DNA of 64,000 nucleotides from Ideonella alba (GTDB lineage: Bacteria; Pseudomonadota; Gammaproteobacteria; Burkholderiales; Burkholderiaceae_C): contig NZ_JAGQDF010000006.1 in assembly GCF_018069875.1 (NCBI RefSeq), positions 1 to 64,000 on the forward strand. The letters run 5' to 3'. Shown here piece after piece: positions 43,585-53,387 of the stretch; positions within the stretch are counted from its first letter, which is position 1; the number at the start of each line of letters is the position of its first letter. The notes below the pieces were generated by a model. That model had not been told where the DNA came from. It did no database searches and was given only the letters and a program-made list of their open reading frames with translations. The position numbers and the translations under genes are program-made.

Positions 43585-46244
43585 CTATCTACGCGGACGT
43601 CTGCGGCAATACCGAACTCAAGCCGCGCTGGGTAAGTTCGAAAATCCATCGCCTTCAGTTTCTTGAGCACTTCATCTGGCTCTGGGGGCATAGGCAATCG
43701 TGCCAACGTTCCAATGAAGTCATTCGTGACGCCGACTCTGAGGCTGTCGCAGAGATCGATATCGAATAGACGAGGATCACTTAGGGTGCACAATTGATAT
43801 ACCTGACAGTTCTGAAACTCACTACGACCTTGCAGATTCGCACCGAACCAACAATTGGCAACGACGCAGTCGTTCAGGCTCACTGACACCTTAGGAGTAG
43901 CCGGCGAATCGACGGCTTTGGTCACCGTGAGGCCACGAATTGCGCTCTGAACAATGTCGATGGCGCAATCGCTGGCTTCAACGACGTCCAACGACGAACC
44001 GGCGATGAAGCGAAGAGCCAGAGTGCCCCCGTCTACAAAGTGGCATGCCCTGACCATCAGGGAACTCAAGCGCCCACCGAACATTGACAGCCCGTGATCT
44101 TCCAGGCACCAGTCGTGTTTGGCAACGAACCCGTTCCGCCAGGGCATCGCACTCAGGCCGGAGGTGCGAGAGAAGAGATCCAACTCGGGGGGGCGGCCGC
44201 CCTGCTCGACTTGCAGTTCTCTATAGTGAGTCAACTCGTCCACGGTCGCACGCTTGGCGCACACGCGAAACGCGGGCAGCCGGTCGTCCTTCAAGTCGGG
44301 GTTCGGTATCACCGTGCTCGTACCGCCGACAATCGTGCACCCTTCAAACGTCACGTTGTCCATCAGGCAGTTGACGAACACCACGCCCTCAAAACGACAG
44401 CCTCGGAATCCCGTTCCACGAAAATCGCAGTTGACGAAGACGATCCTTACGAAATCCGCGGTGACCTGACAGTCCTTCCAACGCAGATTGACGAAAACTT
44501 CATGTTCTCTTGACTCGTTCCGCAAAGGCAGCGGTTCCGTATCACGGCCAAGCCAGTCCAATGTGCGCCCTTTCGCCGCAGTCAGCAAATGAAGTGCTGC
44601 TCCAGCGTCGGAACGTCTACGGCGCGCCCATGACTCAAGAGCGTCGGCGAATCCATCATGGATCAACTCCAGCATCCTTCGGCTGCCGCCTGCGGGACTT
44701 GCTTGAATAAGCATGGCTTCTTCGAGCCAGCACTGAGCGAATACCAAGCGGCGAAGCTCCTCAATGAGCACATCGCCCGGGAACATTCCGAGCATCGGCC
44801 CCGCCGTGACGTCTTGCGGATCCGCTTCCCATGGAAGCACGTCGATACCCTCCTCCTTGGCCGCGAGGGTCGGTTCGCTGAACTGTGGGTTGAAGCCTGG
44901 GTGATCGACTGATCGCTTGATCTCCGCCCGGCCAACGGTCAGGAGATCCTCTCCGCTAAACTTCTTCTCGGTCCGGTGCAGCAATTGTTCGTGAACCAGC
45001 GCAGCCGCCTCGTGGTCAATCGACCGCGACTTACCGTCAAGTTTTGCCCCATCGATCAGTTGGGTCAACTCAGCGCCAAGTGTCATCCTGGCAAGGTCCC
45101 ACGCTTCGCGCTCCAGTTTGTATCCACCGCTGGAGAGTTGCGGAACGATCCGATAGGCGAGCGCCAGTGCTCCCTGCACGAACGAAGTGTCGCATCCCTC
45201 GATGTGCATCGAGGGTTGATCCTCAAATCCGGCCGCTTCACGCCTGTCCCTCGATTCGCAGGCTCTCTTGCAGTTTTCGAGCTTGGCCTCAACTGCCTTT
45301 CGTAACCCGTAATCGAACAACGTCAACGCCGCACCACTTGCATCGACGCGTTCTGCAGCTGCCTCCTCCATCGCTCGTACGTGCCTGATCTGGATGATGG
45401 GAGTCGCGTCGCTTCCTGCATCACCTTTGGCCGCAAAGTAAAGCGCGTATTGCGTCGCTTGAAGGTGGAGAGGGCCAATGCTGTTCCAGCGCATACCGGG
45501 AGCCCTTGCGGACTCACGCCAGAGTTCGAAGATGCGGTTGGCCGCCTCTTTCTCGATGTACTGACTTGTGCCCGCCTTGTCGCTGGAAATGATCTCCTGA
45601 ATGTCCTCGTCAGCTCGAAGCGGCTCCAAGACCTTCGTTGATATGCTATACGGGGCGGCATCCCTTTCAATCTGACGCAGTCTTGTCACGAACTCCAGAC
45701 GAAGCGACAGAACAATCTTCAACTCTGTTCTTTTGTTTGCATCGAGGATCCAACTCGATACCTTACGGAACATTGCAGGCTGGTGCCTGATGAGATGTTC
45801 GAACTGGTCGAGCACAAGAACTACCTTCTTGTACGCGAGTTGGTCCAGTTGCTCGAACACCGTCTCGCCCTTCGCGTCCAGTGGGCAGCCTTGCAAAATC
45901 GCTTCAGGACCGAGGATGCGGCGCATGAAGCTGTCGGCCTCTTTGTCGGGGCTATCAGGATGCGGGTCAGACCATTTCCTGCATACTAGAACGCGGTAAC
46001 CAGATTTACGCAAGTCTTCGACAAGTCTCGTATTGAGCAGACTCGACTTCCCAGCGCCTGACTCCCCACTCAAAATGACAAGACGGTGCTTCTTCACCCT
46101 GTTCACGAAATCGCTGGAGTCCTGCTTGCGGCCAACGAACGATCCACGGTCCGTTTCGCTATCGTTAAGCGGCCGCGGACCTGGCCAAGGACACTTGTCA
46201 AGACTCTGAAAAAATCCTCGCCAGAGGCTGAGCGTGGTCTTCAT
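43581..46244 (-). CDS. nSTAND1-type NTPase with pentapeptide-like C-terminal repeats
   Basis: 887 residues from the ATG at 46244, which makes a 4-bp ATGA overlap with the upstream gene; 46259 is an alternative. The opening CPWPGPRPLNDSE and FVGRKQDSSDF mark the nSTAND1 family. The P-loop is GESGAGKS (residues 60-67) and the Walker B strand is VVLVLDQFEHLI. The middle is helical. The C-terminus has pentapeptide-like beta-helix repeats (FVNCDFRGTGFRGCRFEGVV), then a Cys-rich beta part. In conflict systems such proteins sense a trigger and oligomerise; I see no catalytic effector domain. Confidence 0.8.
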   Translation of the reverse strand: MKTTLSLWRGFFQSLDKCPWPGPRPLNDSETDRGSFVGRKQDSSDFVNRVKKHRLVILSGESGAGKSSLLNTRLVEDLRKSGYRVLVCRKWSDPHPDSPDKEADSFMRRILGPEAILQGCPLDAKGETVFEQLDQLAYKKVVLVLDQFEHLIRHQPAMFRKVSSWILDANKRTELKIVLSLRLEFVTRLRQIERDAAPYSISTKVLEPLRADEDIQEIISSDKAGTSQYIEKEAANRIFELWRESARAPGMRWNSIGPLHLQATQYALYFAAKGDAGSDATPIIQIRHVRAMEEAAAERVDASGAALTLFDYGLRKAVEAKLENCKRACESRDRREAAGFEDQPSMHIEGCDTSFVQGALALAYRIVPQLSSGGYKLEREAWDLARMTLGAELTQLIDGAKLDGKSRSIDHEAAALVHEQLLHRTEKKFSGEDLLTVGRAEIKRSVDHPGFNPQFSEPTLAAKEEGIDVLPWEADPQDVTAGPMLGMFPGDVLIEELRRLVFAQCWLEEAMLIQASPAGGSRRMLELIHDGFADALESWARRRRSDAGAALHLLTAAKGRTLDWLGRDTEPLPLRNESREHEVFVNLRWKDCQVTADFVRIVFVNCDFRGTGFRGCRFEGVVFVNCLMDNVTFEGCTIVGGTSTVIPNPDLKDDRLPAFRVCAKRATVDELTHYRELQVEQGGRPPELDLFSRTSGLSAMPWRNGFVAKHDWCLEDHGLSMFGGRLSSLMVRACHFVDGGTLALRFIAGSSLDVVEASDCAIDIVQSAIRGLTVTKAVDSPATPKVSVSLNDCVVANCWFGANLQGRSEFQNCQVYQLCTLSDPRLFDIDLCDSLRVGVTNDFIGTLARLPMPPEPDEVLKKLKAMDFRTYPARLEFGIAADVRVDS

Positions 46245-48178
46245 TTGCTGGTACCGCATCCATCTTTGCTAGCCGTCAACATCTCGCGCTTTCGGAGATG
46301 GTCCGCATAGTGGTCTAGGTCTTCGCGGAATCCTGAACACGCGGACTTGACGATGTCGACGCCAAACCACTGAAGTAGGTCACGAGCAGCGGGCCCGACG
46401 TTCTTGACCACGACTAGGCCTGCAGTAAGCGGCATCCGATTCGAGGTACTTACCTCCTGCGTACTGGCTATACCCAGTTTGCTTGCCACGCGATGGCGGA
46501 CGGCCGTGTCGTCCATCTGCACTCCCATTACCATCCAGTATCGCTCTTCCGCAACACCAGTTATTCCCCCGCTCGTGAAGGTGCCAGGCAAACCCAGTGA
46601 TCCAGAACTCCCTGGCCCCACATGAAACATTTCTGAGCTGTGTTGCTGCATAGCGTCATACTCGTCGAGCAGCAGAGCGGGCACGACCCTTTCTGCCTTT
46701 ATCTTGGACCAATCGTCATGAAAGGCCTGATCTGGATCCGTTTGATGAAGCGAAAGAGAGGTGGCCACCTCTACGTCCGGAAGTTCGATAAGCGGACTTC
46801 CTGCCAAGTGAATGACGAACGGCCAGTCTTGATACTCCCATCCAGTAAGTGTCGAGTCCAGTCCACTTAACCTGATCCAAGTTGTTGGCCGCAGTATGTC
46901 TTGGAGTTCGATTGTCTTCGTACCTACCTTTGGCGCGATCACCGCTCCTATCCACCTGAAAGAGGCCGTATCCGGATCATCGTCGTCTGCCAAAGCCGAG
47001 CGCGACTGGAAATAGATCGGCAGAGCAATGATGAAGCCTTGAACGTCATCACGACTCGCTAGTGCCATCTCCAGTTCAACATCAAACGACGTTGAGAATG
47101 CACAAGCGAAGGGGGGTGCATCTGCATCCGTATCGCCGAGTATCTGCCTTCTGAGTTCTGCCTGTGCCATCAACACGTTGGCAGCGCTATCGAAGAATTT
47201 CTGCCGTTCCGTCGACTCGTTGGCATGTCGCATCCGCCACGACTCGTTAGTGACATGCATGTAAGTCTTCCCGATCGACTCCAGCAATTGCGCTCGGCGA
47301 AGTCTGGGGCGTGGCGGAAATCCGTATGGACGATCACCATCCATTGGGTCGTCGAGGCGAGCAAGATCTGCCAACAGGTCGCTCCAACCCGGATAAACCG
47401 TTGACCAAGTGGTAAGTTCCAGCCAGGAGAACTCGGTCAGGATCTGCAGGTTCACTTGATCAATGCAATGGCCATCCACACCATTTAGATCCCGCTCCAC
47501 CTTTTCAAGTATGGTGTACACAGCCGGGGACAGATCCTCAAGCTCTGCGCGACGGAGCAATTCCCTGACGTACATCCTTGTCGGTTTGACGAACCCGTCC
47601 AGAATCTCTCCATATCGCTGCGGGGCGATGTCCCGAAAGCCCCGCTGGAGCAAAATCCTGTCGCTAGCCCTTGGATGCAGAGGGCGTTCGAGCAGAGCAG
47701 CAGCCTCGTGAAACAGCCGGGTAAGCAGGGCCGTAACAAGCATTAGAAGTGCTACCGTCTCCCAGTTGCCACGGTGAGTCAGTTCTTCATTCTTTGACTC
47801 CGCAACGTTTGGCTCCCGCAGCCTTATGAGACTGTGTACGAATGAGCGAACGATCTCGACTGGGCTCTTGCCATCTGGTAGATTCGGTTTGCCAATTAGT
47901 GAATTGGAAATCGAATCTGCGCTGACCCACATCGCCCCCTCTGTGGACTCGCTCGAACAGCCACTTCCCAGGATGAGTGTCAACCAAGGCAACTCTGGGC
48001 CGAGAAAGGGACCGGGCCCCTTCGATCTCTTCAGTGGACCATTTACCTTTGCGAGGACGTTGCACAGCCTGTGAGATGACTTCAGTTCGCTCCGAGCAAG
48101 CTCGATTCTCTTTGTTAGGAACTCACCTCGATCCAGGTAGAAGTTGCCCGCGCGCTTGACTGCTCGGAACTTAATCAT
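46241..48178 (-). CDS. Possible SIR2-like protein of the STAND operon
   Basis: 645 residues, cytoplasmic. LTLILGSGCSSESTEG near residues 67-82 resembles the SIR2/NAD-binding Gly-rich loop (GAG-x-S), and WPFVIHLAGSPL in the C-terminal half resembles the SIR2 xVxHLxG strand. The rest is not recognisable. If SIR2-like, it could cleave NAD on activation as in other defence systems. It overlaps the ATP-grasp gene by 8 bp and the NTPase gene by 4 bp, so all are translationally coupled. Confidence 0.55.
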   Translation of the reverse strand: MIKFRAVKRAGNFYLDRGEFLTKRIELARSELKSSHRLCNVLAKVNGPLKRSKGPGPFLGPELPWLTLILGSGCSSESTEGAMWVSADSISNSLIGKPNLPDGKSPVEIVRSFVHSLIRLREPNVAESKNEELTHRGNWETVALLMLVTALLTRLFHEAAALLERPLHPRASDRILLQRGFRDIAPQRYGEILDGFVKPTRMYVRELLRRAELEDLSPAVYTILEKVERDLNGVDGHCIDQVNLQILTEFSWLELTTWSTVYPGWSDLLADLARLDDPMDGDRPYGFPPRPRLRRAQLLESIGKTYMHVTNESWRMRHANESTERQKFFDSAANVLMAQAELRRQILGDTDADAPPFACAFSTSFDVELEMALASRDDVQGFIIALPIYFQSRSALADDDDPDTASFRWIGAVIAPKVGTKTIELQDILRPTTWIRLSGLDSTLTGWEYQDWPFVIHLAGSPLIELPDVEVATSLSLHQTDPDQAFHDDWSKIKAERVVPALLLDEYDAMQQHSSEMFHVGPGSSGSLGLPGTFTSGGITGVAEERYWMVMGVQMDDTAVRHRVASKLGIASTQEVSTSNRMPLTAGLVVVKNVGPAARDLLQWFGVDIVKSACSGFREDLDHYADHLRKREMLTASKDGCGTSK

Positions 48179-49520
48179 TCCGCCCTCCCCTGGCCAGGTG
48201 TGAAGTCAGGGACTCCAACGATGAGCGGACTTCATGTTCCATAGGCTCAGTCAGTGAGAACCCTGTGTTCGTGACGCTCGTCCTCACGGTCACTCGCGCT
48301 AATGTGGCCCCACTATCAACTTCAAAATCTGGTCGTGCGCACACGTCTACGTTGGCGCCCGACTCGATCAATCCTCCAAGGAAGTCTTCGATATCGATCC
48401 TGATCGGCTCTTTCCCAGTCCAGTGCAGGATCAATTGCGAGAGGGGCGCGGTCTCCCGCATCCGCTCAGAAAGGGAGCGCTGCCGAGGTAGCGGTACACC
48501 GAGTTGTGCCGCCAGGTGCTCAAGCACAAGGCACGGATGCCCGCACTCGACAGACAATCGTGCAGATGCAACAGTGGAACCTTGAAACCGCGGATTCACC
48601 TCAGTGAATCGAAGTACACCGGACTTGTCGAGCAAGTAGTCGACGCCAAATGCTCCCAGGTATCCCTTGGAGCGCAGCCATTGCCCAACGCGCACCGTGT
48701 AGTCCTCTATCCTGGATAAGAGGTCAAGGTCAAAATCTCTTGCCAACGCGAAGTCGTTGCCGCAGTAACCAAACGGGCGGGTGACACATCCTTCGATGCC
48801 GATCAGTTGAACCGAAGGATGATGAACAGAGACACCGTCATTCCAGACTACCGCGCCCACGTTTATCGGCAGGACATCACTGTAGTAAGGCGCAACACTG
48901 ACGAAGGCTTCGTCTGTCTCCGGCCAGAACTTCGACGCTTCTTCCACGGAGTTGGCTCGGAAGAACCCCTGCCCACCGGAAGTTCGACTCCGCCTGAGAA
49001 GGATAGGCCCTTCGGACACCAACTCTCCTGCCCGAAGTTGTTCCTCGTCAGCGATGTAAACCCACGGAATCGTAGGAACCCCCAAGCCTTCGACCGCAGT
49101 CTCTACCCATGGCTTGTGCTCAAAAGCGAACTGCTGTGCACCGAAGAGTCCTAGGTGCATACATCTGTCGCGACGCGCAAACCAGATAGCCGAAAGGAAG
49201 TTCGATGGCCTATAGGGAAGCAGGGCGCTGGGCTCGCTTAGGGCTTGCAACAAGGATCTGCGAAAACTGACGACAGAAGGGTCGCCTCTGAAGTCATCGA
49301 TGTCCCAGACTTCGGGATCGACTCGTCGCCCGAGTTGGTGCTCCAGCGCGACGCCTTCCACTGTCGATCGCCGGTCATACGCTCCAATGATGGAGTACGC
49401 CGAAGCGAGTTGCGGCAGGTCTGCAATGGACTCGATGTCCTCACCCCGCAGTCCGGCCCAGACGAGGCGGCGCCGGCCCAAGCGCGCAGAGACTTCAGAG
49501 ATCAAATCAGCTCGGCGCAT
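48171..49520 (-). CDS. ATP-grasp ligase
   Basis: 449 residues. The ATP-grasp fold is seen as GPILLRRSRTSGGQGFF (residues ~171-187, lysine replaced by Arg in the loop), then DVLPINVGAVVW, and the metal-binding LRFTEVNPRFQGS with Glu307 and Asn309. The enzymes join a carboxylate to an amine or similar with ATP. The substrate is unknown. It overlaps the Lon-NACHT gene by 14 bp and the SIR2-like gene by 8 bp. In this setting it may make, or modify a protein with, a small molecule. Confidence 0.8.
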   Translation of the reverse strand: MRRADLISEVSARLGRRRLVWAGLRGEDIESIADLPQLASAYSIIGAYDRRSTVEGVALEHQLGRRVDPEVWDIDDFRGDPSVVSFRRSLLQALSEPSALLPYRPSNFLSAIWFARRDRCMHLGLFGAQQFAFEHKPWVETAVEGLGVPTIPWVYIADEEQLRAGELVSEGPILLRRSRTSGGQGFFRANSVEEASKFWPETDEAFVSVAPYYSDVLPINVGAVVWNDGVSVHHPSVQLIGIEGCVTRPFGYCGNDFALARDFDLDLLSRIEDYTVRVGQWLRSKGYLGAFGVDYLLDKSGVLRFTEVNPRFQGSTVASARLSVECGHPCLVLEHLAAQLGVPLPRQRSLSERMRETAPLSQLILHWTGKEPIRIDIEDFLGGLIESGANVDVCARPDFEVDSGATLARVTVRTSVTNTGFSLTEPMEHEVRSSLESLTSHLARGGRND

Positions 49521-52500
49521 GTTCCGGCATCTCCTGGAGTTCTTTCATGCTGAACAGTCTACCGTCCACTTGGACCAGCACGCAGTCCGCAGCTAAGCCG
49601 TTTCGGATCACCACAAGGCCCTTCGGAGCCCCGCAGCGCAGTCTGAGTTCTGCTCGCCGCAAGGACGATACCGCCGGCGACACCGTGACAAGACAGCTGT
49701 CCCCACCATGACGTCCGATCGCTGCATAGATCAAGCCAGCGTCCGTAGTGGTTCCTGCGTCGAGGAACTCGATCGAATCAAGCCCAAAGGACACGTCACC
49801 GGAGGTCGGCCTACCGTCGGCATCGATCACGACCGCCTTGGCTTCAGCCGAACCTACCCGATGAAAAATGGCGGATCTGCAAGGCCCCGATGCGTCTTCA
49901 TCGGACACCCAATGCGAGCCAGAACCTGTTCCGGGATACTCCGCACGGATGGTCCGCAGCCCTTGCTTGCCTGTGGCTACGATCTCAACGCGTCGCTCTC
50001 CTCGCATGGCTATTCCAAGGAGCCTCAGATCTCCGGGAATGTCTAGTACGCGCCAGCGTTCGATCGACGGTGCATATCGATTGAGAAATGCGATCTGGAG
50101 TAGCCCATCCTGGGCCTGTGCGCAAACCCTTCCGTCGGCATCAACCACCAGAGAAATGCCGCTGGCGAATTGGCCCATGGCACCGCGCGACGAGGGGTGC
50201 AGGATTGGACCAGTGCGGCTTGGCAACAGCCGGTATTCGACACCGCCAATACGAAATTCACACCAATGTCGGCCTGGCAGTATAGGTCGCCGCGAAAGGC
50301 TTTTCCCGCGACTAGCAGCGGGGGATCGATTTCGCGCCGGACTAAGGCGCTTTGCCTTGTTCGCAACCACTGAACCCGCGATCAACGGCAACGCAAGGCT
50401 GGCAAAGAACTCACGCCAGCCGGGGTGGCTGAACTTGAACTGCCAGCCATTGTTTGCCGCATGGTCCTTCTGCACGATCCCCAATTCGACGCAAGCTTGG
50501 GCGAAGCGCTGTCGCAGAGGTTCGGGCAAATCTGGCGCGACTAGTGGGCGGGGTCGTCCATGACTGTCCGATCCGGTCTCATGGATCCTGGCTGCTGTGG
50601 GAACAGATTGATCGAGAACAGGCCGTCCACTCTGTTCCAGGCCAATCTGCCTCAGGGCCTCTGCCATCAACTCTCGAAGCAACCTGCCTTGCATCGGAAG
50701 GTTCTGCCGTATCACGGAGTCTTGGCCTGGAAACCGTTGAATGACCTCCCGGTCGCCGGATGTCAGCAGCACATGCTGGGCGTGGTCCGGGTGTTTTGGA
50801 TTGGCAGGATCGCCTTGATCGTGCGGGAGAGATTCGCTCCAGCAGGTAGCAATGGAGGCATGATCAGGCGGATACAGCGCACGATTGAGACGCATCCAGA
50901 GCCACCATGCATACAGACCGGTGATGTCTTCGAGTGGCACATCCACCCCGCGCTCCCAAAGTTCACACTGGAGAACAAGATGGATTGGCGATCCGCATAG
51001 ATCCAACGCAGCCGGGACTTGCTTTAGATAGGCTAGCTTTTTGGTGCCTTCGCTTGTACCGAGACGGCGCAGCAGGTATTTGCCTACTTCATGAGGCTGC
51101 CAAGGCAGCACATCGAGTCGGAGCAACCGAACGCCGCTGGCCTCAATTCTGAGGTCTGTCCGGCAAGCCGCCACAAACGGCGTCGAAGCAGCCAAGCGCT
51201 CTTTCACGGCCTCCAGCACCATCGCGGCAAAGGCGGGGCGGTACTCTTGCTCAGACACATCCAACGCGTCCAAGTCGTCCAGCAGCAGTCGTGGCCGCAG
51301 GCCCAGCGCTGCCCATTCTCCCCGCCCCTCTAGCAAATGAAGCAGAGGCTCAGGTGCACCCTGCTCGCGAAAAACGGTCAGTACCCACTGCCACACCTTC
51401 TGACGCGACTGAGCACTTATGGTCATCCTAAGCAATTCCCGCGGCATGTCGCCCACGGACAGGTACACCGGTAGCTCGCAAGCATCGGCGGGTAGCAGAG
51501 CGCCAGACGTGTGGTCCATGCGCGGACCTCCTTGCGCCGACGACAGCGCTTCTAACGCCAGGAGCAGACGGTGGGCGCTGCGCTGCAGGTAATGGCGCAG
51601 AAGCGTGCTCTTGCCGCTTCCCGTTTGGCCACGCAAGGTGTAGGCATGGAACGCATTGAGGGTGTCGAAGCGCTGAAGCAGGCCCGGCAACGTGCCTGCG
51701 CTGTCGTCATCCAGTTGCGGTTGGCCCTGGCCCTCGCCCTTCAAGTCGGGCTTGACCTTCAGCAGCACATGGCGCTGCTGCACCCGTCCGCCCAGGTCGC
51801 GCTCCCAGCTGGCCCAGCAATGCAGCAGCCAGGTGCGCAAGCGGTTGGTGGGCTGCAGGTGTACCGCGTCGAGCAGCTGGGCGGCGGTGGTCTCGCGATC
51901 GGCGCTGGCGGGGCTGGTTCCGGCACTGTCCGGGTCGGTGGCCCTGTCGAACGCATCGACCGCCAGCGGCGCCTCGGCATCGGGATCGCGGTCGCGCAGG
52001 ATGTCTAGCAGGGCCGCCTGCTCCGGCTCCAGCGGGTCAGCGGCCTGGACCACCTTCTGCAGCAAGGCCAGCATCGTGTGGCTTTGCTTCAGCGACACCA
52101 TGCCGTCGGGCATGTCGGGCAGGGCCTGGCCACGGCTGACGTGCAGCACCACCCGCGGCGCGCCGTGCTCGCCGGTCACCAGGCGGGCCAGATCGTGCAG
52201 GGCTTCGGCCTTTTCCACCGCGCCGCCCACTGGCTTCAATTCCATGCCGTGGCCCAACGCCGCACTGCAGGCGGTGCCGTGCAGGTCACTGGCAACCAGA
52301 CGGAGCAGCAGGTTGCGCCAACTCGGCTGCAAGTGGCGACGCAGCAGCCAGGCCGCCCCAAGCAGCAGTGCAGCACCGGCCGAGTCGCCCTGCAGCACGT
52401 CCAAGGGCTGGCCACGCCGTAGGGCCACGCTCCAAGCAATGGCAGTGTCGTTGAAATGTGAGTGGCCGGCGGGCACGGTGCTGGCTGCCGAATCCAGCAG

Positions 52501-53205
52501 GAAGTGCAAGCGGTCGGACACATTGGCCAGCGCGGCATCCCAGGTGGCACCCTTGTCGATGTGCTCCGCAGTGGCCGCGCGCAGCAGCAACGTGCTGGCC
52601 GGTGCCGGCGCCAGGCACAGGCGCGCGCCAGGCTGGCGCACGCGCCACAGCACCAGCGAGCCCGCCACGCCGCGGCCGGCGCTGTCAAGCAGGGCCAGCG
52701 GCAGGCTACAGTGTTCTTCCGCTGCGGGCGGCTGCCAGCCGCGATCACCGACGGCCCCGGGGTGGGCGGCGGCCAGCCAGTGCAGGCTGGTAGCGGCCGC
52801 GCGCGCAGCATGCGCGGCTTGCTGCGGCGTCAGGCCGAACTGCAAGCCATCTTCCCGGGCGCGTTCTGCCGCGCGGACCGCCAGGTCCGCCACCGGCTGG
52901 CCGCTGGCACCGGCCAGCACGGCATCGACCACACGCCGCACCTGCACGGCGGGCGGCTCGGCCCAGGCCAGCAGGGTGCCGGTGTTCGTCATCGGCGGCG
53001 GCACGTCGTTCAGCGCCGACAAGGCCGCCTGCAGTTTCGCAGCGCCATCCGCCACGCCTGGCAACCTTGGCAGCCGATAGGCCAAGTCCAGCAGCGGTGG
53101 CGCCAGCGGTCCGCTGCGCGGCAGCAGGGCTTGCAGCGCGAGACCGGGGCGCTGGGCCGCAGGATGGATTGTGGCCAAGTGGCGGAGGATCTCGTCGGGC
53201 GACAT
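49507..53205 (-). CDS. Lon-like protease fused to a NACHT NTPase
   Basis: 1232 residues. Residues ~165-390 read as a Lon-type S16 protease: the Ser loop GDSAG (Ser275), then LKPVGGAVEKAEAL with Lys332, matching Lon's PVGGxxEK segment, then an LPDMPDGMV strand as in the Lon C-terminus. Residues 520-760 form a NACHT module with P-loop GQTGSGKST (526-534) and Walker B RLLLDDLDALD (640-650). The C-terminal ~380 residues are beta-rich, possibly a propeller-like sensor. An NTPase that senses a trigger and unleashes proteolysis is the simplest inference. The first half is GC-rich and the C-terminal third lower in GC. The pairing of Lon-type protease and NACHT in one chain is unusual in my knowledge. 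Confidence 0.78.
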   Translation of the reverse strand: MSPDEILRHLATIHPAAQRPGLALQALLPRSGPLAPPLLDLAYRLPRLPGVADGAAKLQAALSALNDVPPPMTNTGTLLAWAEPPAVQVRRVVDAVLAGASGQPVADLAVRAAERAREDGLQFGLTPQQAAHAARAAATSLHWLAAAHPGAVGDRGWQPPAAEEHCSLPLALLDSAGRGVAGSLVLWRVRQPGARLCLAPAPASTLLLRAATAEHIDKGATWDAALANVSDRLHFLLDSAASTVPAGHSHFNDTAIAWSVALRRGQPLDVLQGDSAGAALLLGAAWLLRRHLQPSWRNLLLRLVASDLHGTACSAALGHGMELKPVGGAVEKAEALHDLARLVTGEHGAPRVVLHVSRGQALPDMPDGMVSLKQSHTMLALLQKVVQAADPLEPEQAALLDILRDRDPDAEAPLAVDAFDRATDPDSAGTSPASADRETTAAQLLDAVHLQPTNRLRTWLLHCWASWERDLGGRVQQRHVLLKVKPDLKGEGQGQPQLDDDSAGTLPGLLQRFDTLNAFHAYTLRGQTGSGKSTLLRHYLQRSAHRLLLALEALSSAQGGPRMDHTSGALLPADACELPVYLSVGDMPRELLRMTISAQSRQKVWQWVLTVFREQGAPEPLLHLLEGRGEWAALGLRPRLLLDDLDALDVSEQEYRPAFAAMVLEAVKERLAASTPFVAACRTDLRIEASGVRLLRLDVLPWQPHEVGKYLLRRLGTSEGTKKLAYLKQVPAALDLCGSPIHLVLQCELWERGVDVPLEDITGLYAWWLWMRLNRALYPPDHASIATCWSESLPHDQGDPANPKHPDHAQHVLLTSGDREVIQRFPGQDSVIRQNLPMQGRLLRELMAEALRQIGLEQSGRPVLDQSVPTAARIHETGSDSHGRPRPLVAPDLPEPLRQRFAQACVELGIVQKDHAANNGWQFKFSHPGWREFFASLALPLIAGSVVANKAKRLSPARNRSPAASRGKSLSRRPILPGRHWCEFRIGGVEYRLLPSRTGPILHPSSRGAMGQFASGISLVVDADGRVCAQAQDGLLQIAFLNRYAPSIERWRVLDIPGDLRLLGIAMRGERRVEIVATGKQGLRTIRAEYPGTGSGSHWVSDEDASGPCRSAIFHRVGSAEAKAVVIDADGRPTSGDVSFGLDSIEFLDAGTTTDAGLIYAAIGRHGGDSCLVTVSPAVSSLRRAELRLRCGAPKGLVVIRNGLAADCVLVQVDGRLFSMKELQEMPEHAPS

Positions 53206-53387
53206 GGAGTGCGATGGGACGGGTCGAGTGCGGGAATTGTGGCCAGCGCCTGTTGTTCCTATTTCACGGCGCCAGGCGCAATAGCAACGCCGATGGATCT
53301 ACGTCGATAGTCATCGCTCCCTCCTGAATTCCGGTCTGTCCTGCCGGGCTGCCCGAAGCATGCCAGATTCCGCGGCCGCGCCCAAAC

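Noticed and set aside
53214-53327. 37-codon plus-strand ORF with a CGNC motif resembling a Com-type zinc finger
   Set aside because: Only one CxxC pair is present and the gene would lie in the likely promoter of the Lon-NACHT gene; the match may be chance.
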